DNA from: Opitutia bacterium UBA4506
GTDB taxonomy: Bacteria > Verrucomicrobiota > Verrucomicrobiia > Opitutales > Puniceicoccaceae
Reading direction: 5' to 3'
Assembly (NCBI GenBank): GCA_002388665.1
Contig: DGMY01000048.1
Location: 1 to 14,617, forward strand
DNA length: 14,617 bases
A program made the translations under genes and the position numbers. Under the pieces are notes generated by a model. It was not told the DNA's origin. It saw nothing but the letters and a program-made list of their open reading frames with translations, and made no database searches. Below, piece after piece: positions 7,845-13,396 of the stretch. Numbering within the stretch: position 1 is the first letter of the stretch; every line of letters begins with the position of its first letter.

Positions 7845-8468
7845 TTAGGAGAGGGAATATACGTCTATCTGTCCAGGGCGGAGCGGCTCGGAAAGGTAGG
7901 CGACGTACTCTTTAGCCCCCCAACGCTCGATTGTGAGATATCGTGCTCCATCTTTCGTTTCAAAATCCCAATAACGGAAGCGTTCGCCGCTTCCAGAACG
8001 ATCCCCGTTCCGGAAAAAACGTGCATCGCCGCAATCCTCGAAAATAAACCGGCTGTCTTCGAATTCGAGGGTCCCCTTGTCGGCTGTCTCGATCGCTTCG
8101 ATATCGGATCCTGTTATCCCGATTTCGCTAAGCTTGAGTTTTTTCAAGCAAACGCTCAACTCCAGTGCGTCGTCCTCTTCGATTTCGATCCAGACAGGAT
8201 CCAAGCCTTTTTCGCCCTCCAGCTCGTACCAAACGAAACCGTCTTCAACATAGATGTGGCGCGCTTTGACGACCACGTCGAAATCCGCCATCTCGTCCCC
8301 CACGCCTTTAAGCTGTACGGCGCCACCGGGGCGAACATTCTCGATCGTAAGGGAGGATTTCGTTTCCGAATTCTGGCTCTGGCCAGTCAAACCGAGTTTG
8401 TTCCGGCTGGTACGATAGAAATAGTAAAGCGCCGCAGCGGCTAGTGCAATGAGGATGAGATAAAACAT
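7845..8468 (-). CDS. Membrane-anchored DUF4178-type protein
   Basis: I place the start at the Met that begins the hydrophobic helix (MFYLILIALAAAALYYFYR), giving 207 residues. The frame stays open to an upstream Met at 8594, but those 42 extra residues are Arg-rich, have no recognisable character and would bury the signal anchor. Residues 2-18 form a TM anchor. Residues 40-207 are an acidic beta-rich domain with DGFVWYELEGEKGLDPVWIE (76-95), FRYWDFE (164-170) and YLTIERWG (177-184), matching DUF4178 as I know it. Genes of this family occur with DUF350 and PspA homologues. This is the first gene of the minus-strand operon, so the promoter should lie in 8469-8600. A short palindrome CGACA-T-TGTCG is at 8521-8531. 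Confidence 0.75.
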   Translation of the reverse strand: MFYLILIALAAAALYYFYRTSRNKLGLTGQSQNSETKSSLTIENVRPGGAVQLKGVGDEMADFDVVVKARHIYVEDGFVWYELEGEKGLDPVWIEIEEDDALELSVCLKKLKLSEIGITGSDIEAIETADKGTLEFEDSRFIFEDCGDARFFRNGDRSGSGERFRYWDFETKDGARYLTIERWGAKEYVAYLSEPLRPGQIDVYSLS

Positions 8469-8520
8469 ACGAACGCAATGATTGACGCGAGTCAGAGCAA
8501 CGGGACCTGACGTTAGTACC

Positions 8521-8531
8521 CGACATTGTCG
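8521..8531. promoter_or_regulatory. Short palindrome upstream of the minus-strand operon
   Basis: CGACA, one central T, TGTCG is a perfect 5-bp-arm palindrome, 53 nt upstream of the preferred start of the DUF4178 gene. On the minus strand a TAGACA element lies just upstream of it, with a TACTAA-like hexamer about 15 nt downstream. The spacing is poor for a sigma-70 promoter. It could be an operator, or chance. Confidence 0.2.
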
Positions 8532-8594
8532 CTTGTCTACTCTATTCTGGTCCCGGAGCCGCCTCATAAGGCGAGATACGGATTCTCTTTCCAA

Positions 8595-8814
8595 GAAAGC
8601 ACGACCTCGAGTCCACCCAACTGCGAAAGAAGATTCGCTTCAACCTTGTCCAAGGTTATGCGTGAGGCGCTGCTGTCCGTATAAAGACACTCGTCCGATT
8701 TTTCGGCATGGCTGGATTCGTTTGGGACCAAGCCGGGAGAAAGGCCATCACCATTGAAATCCAGTCTTGGATTTCGTGAAAGCTCGAATAGGACTCACAG
8801 GGCCAGGATGAACT
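8595..8814. other. Intergenic stretch with no recognised feature
   Basis: Between the upstream limit of the first minus-strand gene and the probable gene remnant I find no convincing coding region, hairpin or promoter. A plus-strand open frame through 8482-8757 gives an Arg/Cys/Pro-rich composition typical of a shadow and overlaps the operon leader. Confidence 0.4.
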
Positions 8815-9009
8815 CTACTTACGTGTCTCACTGATGAGCTTTTGCATCTCGGCGATTTGGTCCTGTGGCAGTTCGTGTTCTTCTAACAGGTCATATAGGG
8901 CGAGATGCCTACGGGCGTTGAAGAGAACTGCACCAGTTCGGTTAACGTAGCGTGCAGCTTTAGCAAACGTTCGATGGAGCGGTTCGGGTAACGTAGCGCG
9001 GCACTTCAG
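8815..9009 (-). pseudogene. Probable 3' remnant of an unidentified gene
   Basis: A minus-strand frame of 64 sense codons runs between an in-frame TAG (9010-9012) and the stop at 8815-8817. It has no ATG, GTG or TTG start except an internal Met near the C-terminus. The last ~40 residues look like a genuine amphipathic helical protein, for example LFNARRHLALYDLLEEHELP and then QIAEMQKLISETRK. The upstream third coincides with the 46-nt imperfect repeat, as if a repeat element replaced the 5' part of the gene. I cannot name the parent family. It could still be a chance open frame. Confidence 0.35.
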
Positions 9010-9027
9010 CTAGCGTCGTGTATAAGC
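8936..9027. repeat. 46-nt imperfect tandem repeat, two copies
   Basis: Copies at 8936-8981 and 8982-9027 both begin GTTCGG followed by TTAACGTAGCG or GTAACGTAGCG. They agree at about 27 of the first 35 positions and then diverge. The copies overlap the 5' part of the gene remnant. They are short, without open frames of their own, and look like a dispersed intergenic element. Confidence 0.6.
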
Positions 9028-9080
9028 GGCTAAGTCGGAGAGGCATTTCGCAGGATGAAGAGATCGAAAATGGGGGGATG

Positions 9081-9199
9081 GGATGCGGGACCGTCTCCTA
9101 GGGGTCCTTGACTAGTTGTGTGGCGAACATCGTGCTTGAGAAAATAAACGGGTAGGAAAACCCGTTCTCCTTTACTCTTGGTGTGGGTGAAAAGGAGAA
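9081..9199. repeat. Left copy of the ~119-nt direct repeat bracketing the NAD/ADP-ribose operon
   Basis: The first 55 nt (9081-9135) are identical to 14498-14552. After a few differences and one inserted base, the match continues into the first 104-nt hairpin unit up to the end of the window. Within the 55-nt part, GGACC (9088-9092) can pair with GGTCC (9103-9107), and CCTAGG and ACTAGT are perfect 6-nt palindromes. Both copies are in the same orientation. Confidence 0.92.
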
Positions 9200-9443
9200 C
9201 GGACTTTCCAGTCCGTTTCACGTTGTGTGCGGGGTGCTGTGCTGGGGATAAACGGGTAGGAAAACCCGTTCTCCTTTGCGCTGGGTTGGGTTGAAAAGGA
9301 GAACGGACTTTCCAGTCCGTTTCACGTCGTGTGCGGGGTGCCGTGCTGGGGATAAACGGGTAGGAATACCCGTTCTCCTTTACGCTTGGTGTGGGTAGAA
9401 AGGGGAACGGACTTTCCAGTCCGTTTCACTTCGTATGCGGGGC
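9147..9443. repeat. Three tandem 104-nt units, each with three potential hairpins
   Basis: Units begin with AACGGGT at 9147, 9251 and 9355, exactly 104 nt apart. In unit 1, hairpin A is AACGGGT (9147-9153) with ACCCGTT (9160-9166) and loop AGGAAA. Hairpin B is TTCTCCTTT (9165-9173) with AAAGGAGAA (9191-9199) and a 17-nt loop. Hairpin C is AACGGACT (9198-9205) with AGTCCGTT (9210-9217) and loop TTCC. All stems persist in units 2 and 3; unit 3 has one T to G wobble in stem B. The third unit decays after about 9443. No T-run follows the stems, so a simple terminator is not favoured, although the array would be strongly structured in RNA or single-stranded DNA. Confidence 0.9.
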
Positions 9444-9707
9444 GTGATGTGTCCGGCTCAGCTTCAATGCACGCCTATCAACGGTGTCCGCCTCCGCCGG
9501 ATCTTGTTCTGGTGGAGGGTCCGGTGTCGGTTTTTCTAGTATCCATCGCATCCGGGAAAGAACTGTTTTGCATATGATCTTCCAATGACGGTGCTCGGGA
9601 AGTCTGAAAAAGGTGGAATATAGGGGCGTTGTGAAAGGAGGACATAACCGGGGATCCCAAAGAATTTCGAGCTGAAGTTTTAATGTGTGAGAAGTACACA
9701 AAAAGGG
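9444..9707. other. Intergenic leader region, no gene recognised
   Basis: Several overlapping open frames exist on the minus strand (for example through 9426-9701), but none has a recognisable family, and they run into the repeat array. An imperfect inverted pair TGTGT (9684-9688) and ACACA (9696-9700) lies just upstream of the putative promoter. Confidence 0.35.
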
Positions 9708-9739
9708 TTGACGGATCTAATTTGTGTATTCATTACATT
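9708..9739 (+). promoter_or_regulatory. Candidate promoter of the SPFH-NAD-ADP-ribose operon
   Basis: TTGACG at 9708-9713 is a good -35 hexamer. Downstream, an A/T-rich stretch offers CATTAC (9731-9736, 17-nt spacer) or TACATT (9734-9739, 20-nt spacer) as imperfect -10 boxes. The inverted pair TGTGT/ACACA at 9684-9700 is 7 nt upstream of the -35 hexamer and could be an operator for the NrtR-like regulator encoded in the operon, though its arms are only 5 bp. Confidence 0.3.
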
Positions 9740-9772
9740 TATTGAACTAACCTATGAGCAAAAGGAAATATT

Positions 9773-10798
9773 ATGATCGGCATCAAATACGTTAAAACTC
9801 CTCCAACCATGTTCTTGCAGCAGTACAAAGGGGGCAGGATTAGAAGGGAAGGGATCGGATTGAGCTTTATCCATTATGCTCCGACGACGACCCTGGTTGC
9901 GATTCCAACTGGAACAACGGAGGCTCACTTCATGTGCGAGGAGATCACAGCAGATTTCCAGGAAGTTACCTTGCAGGGAAACATCACCTATCGGATCGCT
10001 GAACCAACCAAAATTGCTAAATTGTTAGATTTTACGCTGTTGGCGAACGGGAGAGACTACGCCACAGATGATCCACAGAAACTCGAACAGCGCATCATCA
10101 ACTTAGTCACCGTTGCCATCCGCAAGGAGCTCAAAGCCATGAACCTGAGACAAGCGCTCAAAGCGGTCGATAATCTTGCCGAAGAGGTCTATCCTCTTCT
10201 CACCGGAGCTAGGGAGATTATCGACCTCGGCATTGAGATCTTGGGAATGGCAATCCTAGCGATTCGCCCAACTCCGGAGACCGCTCGAGCACTAGAAGCT
10301 GAGGCGAGAGAACAGATCCTAAAAGAAGCTGACGATGCGATCTATTTCAGACGGAATGCTGCGGTTGAACAGGAGCGCAAGGTGAAAGAGAATGAGCTAA
10401 ACACTGAGGTCGCCATTGAGAACAAGAAGCGACAGATTCAAGACGCGAAAATGGAAGCCGAAAGAGCAAAGCAGGAGAAGCAACATGCTTTGAGAGCCGC
10501 TGAAACTGGATTCGAAGTAGAGCAAGAGGCTAAGCGGAAAGAATACGTCGAGCTTGCCGCGCAGAACAGCAAGGATGAAGCGGAAGCGAAAGCGTTTGGG
10601 ATGCGGAAAATGATGGAGGCAATTGGAGTGGTAGATGTAAAGGCGCTACAAGCAATTGCGATGACAGGGATGCAACCAGAACAGCTTATTGCGAATGCCT
10701 TCCAGGAATTAGCCGGCAATGCCGAAAAGATTGGGCAACTCAACATTACGCCCGACCTTCTGGCGCAATTGGTCGGAAATCAGGAGACGAATCGATAG
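9773..10798 (+). CDS. Soluble SPFH/Band-7 domain protein with long coiled coil
   Basis: The protein has 341 residues. Residues about 3-165 form the SPFH domain, with ITADFQEVTLQGNITYRIAE (58-77) and a final strand GIEILGMAILAIRPTPE (153-169). A charged coiled coil at about 170-285 (Glu/Lys/Arg/Ala heptads) and a short C-terminal oligomerisation-type region (about 285-335, AIAMTGMQPEQLIANAFQEL) follow. Unlike stomatins, flotillins or HflK/C there is no N-terminal TM helix or signal, so membrane contact would be peripheral or absent. SPFH proteins build large ring or cage assemblies that organise partners, often proteases or membrane enzymes; none is fused here. The start is supported by AAGGAAA about 7 nt upstream. 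It is the first gene of the operon, 18 nt before the NAD-kinase-like gene, suggesting it scaffolds the downstream enzymes. Confidence 0.88.
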   Translation: MIGIKYVKTPPTMFLQQYKGGRIRREGIGLSFIHYAPTTTLVAIPTGTTEAHFMCEEITADFQEVTLQGNITYRIAEPTKIAKLLDFTLLANGRDYATDDPQKLEQRIINLVTVAIRKELKAMNLRQALKAVDNLAEEVYPLLTGAREIIDLGIEILGMAILAIRPTPETARALEAEAREQILKEADDAIYFRRNAAVEQERKVKENELNTEVAIENKKRQIQDAKMEAERAKQEKQHALRAAETGFEVEQEAKRKEYVELAAQNSKDEAEAKAFGMRKMMEAIGVVDVKALQAIAMTGMQPEQLIANAFQELAGNAEKIGQLNITPDLLAQLVGNQETNR

Positions 10799-10816
10799 TT
10801 GAAGGAGTAGATATTT

Positions 10817-11755
10817 ATGGAGCCCACATCCGAGAACAAAGTTGTCTTCGTTACCCGAAGAACCCGTCTTGACGAGCTTATCGCGCGATATAACACGAGG
10901 GATCAAGCGCAGTTCGTTATTGAAAGTCAGGGGGCAGACTTCGGAGATTATATTGCTGAGCATCAACTCTACTACCAGCAAAGAAATGAAGCAGAGCGCA
11001 TTCTCAAAGGTATTTGCCGGGTCCAAGTGGTGGATCGACAGCACCTCACTAATTTCATCTTCGGTAAGTTTGATACAGTAGTGGCCTTGGGGCAGGATGG
11101 TCTGGTTGCGAATACACTGAAGTACCTCGACGGCCAGCGATTGATCGGAGTCAATCCAGACCCCCGCCGTTGGGATGGTGTCCTTCTCCCATTTTCGGTT
11201 TCTGAACTGGGCAAGGTTGTAGACGAAACGTTCTCCAATAGCAGGCCCATTAAGGAGGTAACGATGGCCAGAGCCACCTTGAACAACGGCCAGATTCTGG
11301 ATGCGGTGAACGATTTCTTCATCGGTCCACAAACGCACTTTTCGGCTCGCTATGAGATCTCGGTTGGAGACCAGTGCGAGAAGCATTCATCCAGTGGCAT
11401 CATTGTTTCGACTGGTCTGGGCTCGACTGGATGGCTTTCAAGTTTGATGACGGGCGCTACGAGGATTGCGGGTTCGCTTACTCGGAAACAGCTGGAACTG
11501 AAGCAAAATGTGGAAATCCCATGGGATTCCAAATACCTTTACTATACAGTCCGAGAACCTTTCCCCAGTCAGGTGACTCGCACGAATCTCGTATTCGGAA
11601 AGATCGATCAGGATACTAGACTGACCTTAACATCTGAAATTCCTGAACGGGGAGTCATCTTTAGCGACGGTATTGAAAATGATTTTCTCGATTTCAACGC
11701 AGGCACCGAAGTGAGTATTTCCATTTCCAAAAGATCTGGTCAGCTTGTTGTGTAG
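10817..11755 (+). CDS. Atypical NAD-kinase-fold protein
   Basis: The 312-residue protein has an NAD kinase/diacylglycerol kinase-like layout. The nucleotide loop reads VVALGQDGLVANT (88-100), where classical NAD kinases have GGDGT: the catalytic Asp (94) and flanking Gly are kept, the second Gly is Gln and the Thr is Leu. The NE motif is ND (165-166, in NDFFIG). The C-terminal beta domain has SSGIIVSTGLGSTGW (192-206), matching the G-x-STxxGSTAY motif, and FSDGIEND (282-289). NAD kinase phosphorylates NAD to NADP using ATP. The pattern of changes may mark a subfamily rather than decay, since the surrounding residues are well ordered. The substrate could be NAD, ADP-ribose or a related nucleoside. 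A GAAGGAG ribosome-binding site precedes the ATG. It lies 18 nt after the SPFH gene and 27 nt before the NrtR-like gene. Confidence 0.85.
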   Translation: MEPTSENKVVFVTRRTRLDELIARYNTRDQAQFVIESQGADFGDYIAEHQLYYQQRNEAERILKGICRVQVVDRQHLTNFIFGKFDTVVALGQDGLVANTLKYLDGQRLIGVNPDPRRWDGVLLPFSVSELGKVVDETFSNSRPIKEVTMARATLNNGQILDAVNDFFIGPQTHFSARYEISVGDQCEKHSSSGIIVSTGLGSTGWLSSLMTGATRIAGSLTRKQLELKQNVEIPWDSKYLYYTVREPFPSQVTRTNLVFGKIDQDTRLTLTSEIPERGVIFSDGIENDFLDFNAGTEVSISISKRSGQLVV

Positions 11756-11782
11756 AACCGTTCCCCCTTAATTTTAATTACT
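11756..11782. other. A/T-rich 27-nt gap before a TTG start
   Basis: The gap has no recognisable Shine-Dalgarno sequence ahead of the TTG start at 11783, which suggests weak or coupled translation of the regulator relative to its enzyme neighbours. Confidence 0.35.
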
Positions 11783-12469
11783 TTGAAGATCTCAGAATTC
11801 ATCGTTTCAGTCGACACTGTCGTTTTCGGATACACAGACGGCGTGATCTACACTCCGCTTTACCGTCGTACCCCGAAGAAAGGCGAACCATTCCCAGACA
11901 GTTGGTCACTCCCAGGTGGGCCGATTCAAGCCGAAGAGACTTTCGAGGAGGCGTGCAAGCGGAAGCTCGTAGAAGATTTGGATCTCAGGATTGAATATCT
12001 CGAGCAGCTATACACCTTCGGCTCGCCAGATAGAGACCCTCGGCGTCGTTCCATTAGCGTGAGCTACCTCGCACTTATCCGCTTGAACCTAACGCAGATG
12101 AAGCGTGATGGAACCGAGAAGATTCACTGGTTCCCCATCGGTGACTTGCCCAATTCCGGATGGGCCTTTGATCATGAGTCTGTCTTGGAGATGGCTATCA
12201 AACGCCTCAAAGCGAAGGTGTCCTATGAGCCAATCGGGTTAAACTTGCTCGACGAGGAGTTCAGTATTCCACAGCTGCAATCCCTTTATGAATCGATTCT
12301 AGAACGCAAACTAGACCGCCGCAACTTCGCAAAAAAAATTCATTCATTCAAACTCTTGGTTCCGACGGTGAAATTAGCTGTCGGCAGGGGACGCCCGACG
12401 CAATTTTTCAAATTCGACATGAACCAATACCGACTCCTCATCAAGGATGGTTTCATCTTCGAGATCTAA
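11783..12469 (+). CDS. NrtR-like Nudix-domain transcriptional regulator
   Basis: The 228-residue protein has an N-terminal Nudix domain (about 4-145) and a C-terminal winged helix (about 158-215). SIPQLQSLYESILERKLDRR (161-180), followed by NFAKKI and GRGRPTQFFKFD, is the NrtR-type DNA-binding signature. The Nudix box at 46-69 is degraded: RKLVEDLDL replaces REUxEExGU, losing the first Glu and the Gly, so hydrolysis is probably lost or weak. NrtR regulators bind ADP-ribose through the Nudix pocket and release DNA. YTFGSPDRDPRRRSISVSYL (77-96) is the substrate-side loop seen in such proteins. The start is TTG, with no good alternative downstream. It lies 27 nt after the NAD-kinase-like gene and 12 nt before the first glycohydrolase. 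It probably regulates this operon in response to ADP-ribose or a related nucleotide. Confidence 0.87.
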   Translation: MKISEFIVSVDTVVFGYTDGVIYTPLYRRTPKKGEPFPDSWSLPGGPIQAEETFEEACKRKLVEDLDLRIEYLEQLYTFGSPDRDPRRRSISVSYLALIRLNLTQMKRDGTEKIHWFPIGDLPNSGWAFDHESVLEMAIKRLKAKVSYEPIGLNLLDEEFSIPQLQSLYESILERKLDRRNFAKKIHSFKLLVPTVKLAVGRGRPTQFFKFDMNQYRLLIKDGFIFEI

Positions 12470-12481
12470 GAAAGCTTAGCG

Positions 12482-13396
12482 ATGATGAATAGGAATGATC
12501 GAATAGCTGGCTGTTTGATTGGACTCGCCTGTGGAGATGCCGTTGGAGCGACACTTGAGTTTCAAGATCGAGGAACATTTGAGCCGATCTCTGACATGAT
12601 TGGCGGCGGCCCATTTAACTTGCGGCCCGGAGAGTGGACGGATGATACCTCGATGGCTCTTTGCCTGGCCAGTAGCTTAATCGGGCACCGAGGATTTAAT
12701 GCACACGATCAGATGCTGCGTTATGTCCAGTGGTATCAGACTGGGTACATGTCTTCCACCGGAAGATGCTTCGACATCGGAGGAACGGTATTGGGTGCCC
12801 TCCGATCGTTTGGGTTATCCGGGGAGCCATACTCAGGGCCTATTGATGAGTTTTCTGCCGGTAATGGTTCGATCATGAGGCTGGGTCCGATTCCAATGTT
12901 CTATTCTGACTGGGCGGATGCCATCTACTATTCCGGTGAAAGCTCAAGAACAACTCACGGCGCGAAAGAATGTATCGCTGCATGCCAGTTGTTGGGATCT
13001 ATGCTTCACAAGGCCATTAACGGCCAACCGAAGGAAGAGATATTATTTGGGAAGCATTTCCCTCAGGGTAGTGACTATAAGTTGCCTATGAAAATCAATG
13101 CAATCGCCAACGGAGACTACACGATGAAGGATCGGGATTCGATCCGGGGTAGCGGTTATGTCGTTCAATCCCTCGAAGCGGCTTTGTGGTGCTTTTACAG
13201 TACAGGCAGCTACAAGGCGGCAATTCTTGAAGCCGCCAATTTAGGCGATGACGCCGACACGACCGGTGCAATATGCGGCCAGATTGCAGGTGCATATTAT
13301 GGACGGAGAGGGATTCCAGAGCTCTGGCAGAAACGTCTGGCGAAACTCTTCGTGATTGAAGGTATCTTGGACGGCTTGTTGGGAAATCAAGCGTAA
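12482..13396 (+). CDS. ADP-ribosylglycohydrolase (DraG family), first copy
   Basis: The 304-residue all-helical enzyme of the DraG/ARH family removes ADP-ribose from modified macromolecules or releases ADP-ribose from small conjugates. The dimetal site is intact: IGLACGDAVGATLEF (13-27) at the N-terminus, WTDDTSMAL (52-60), NGSIMR (128-133), TTHG (157-160) and NLGDDADTTGAICGQIAGA (253-271) with Asp256, 257 and 259. Its length is standard for the family. Translation probably starts at the first ATG of ATGATG, with AAGAAAG about 7 nt upstream. The stop overlaps the start of the second glycohydrolase by 1 nt, indicating translational coupling. All active-site residues are kept, so it should be catalytically active. 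The substrate (Arg, Ser, nucleic acid or O-acetyl-ADP-ribose) cannot be read from the sequence. Confidence 0.93.
   Translation: MMNRNDRIAGCLIGLACGDAVGATLEFQDRGTFEPISDMIGGGPFNLRPGEWTDDTSMALCLASSLIGHRGFNAHDQMLRYVQWYQTGYMSSTGRCFDIGGTVLGALRSFGLSGEPYSGPIDEFSAGNGSIMRLGPIPMFYSDWADAIYYSGESSRTTHGAKECIAACQLLGSMLHKAINGQPKEEILFGKHFPQGSDYKLPMKINAIANGDYTMKDRDSIRGSGYVVQSLEAALWCFYSTGSYKAAILEAANLGDDADTTGAICGQIAGAYYGRRGIPELWQKRLAKLFVIEGILDGLLGNQA

Noticed and set aside
8469..8594. N-terminal extension of the DUF4178 protein to 8594
   Set aside because: The additional 42 residues are Arg-rich without family character and would precede an evident N-terminal membrane anchor.
8482..8757. Plus-strand open frame of 91 codons
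   Set aside because: Arg/Cys/Pro-rich composition, overlaps the leader and start of the DUF4178 gene, and matches no family.
9198..9217. Intrinsic terminator at the AACGGACT/AGTCCGTT hairpin
   Set aside because: The stem is good but no T-run follows, and the same hairpin recurs in each tandem unit, so it is better explained as part of the repeat.
9147..9443. Possible CRISPR array
   Set aside because: Units are 104 nt, tandem and almost wholly conserved along their length, with no short repeat alternating with unique spacers and no cas genes.
9147..9443. Possible integron attC sites or transposon ends
   Set aside because: No integrase or transposase is present, no consistent attC core pair was found, and the long repeats bracketing the operon are direct rather than inverted.
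9426..9701. Minus-strand open frame of 91 codons
   Set aside because: It overlaps the repeat array and another equally long frame, has no recognisable domain and lacks a convincing ribosome-binding site.
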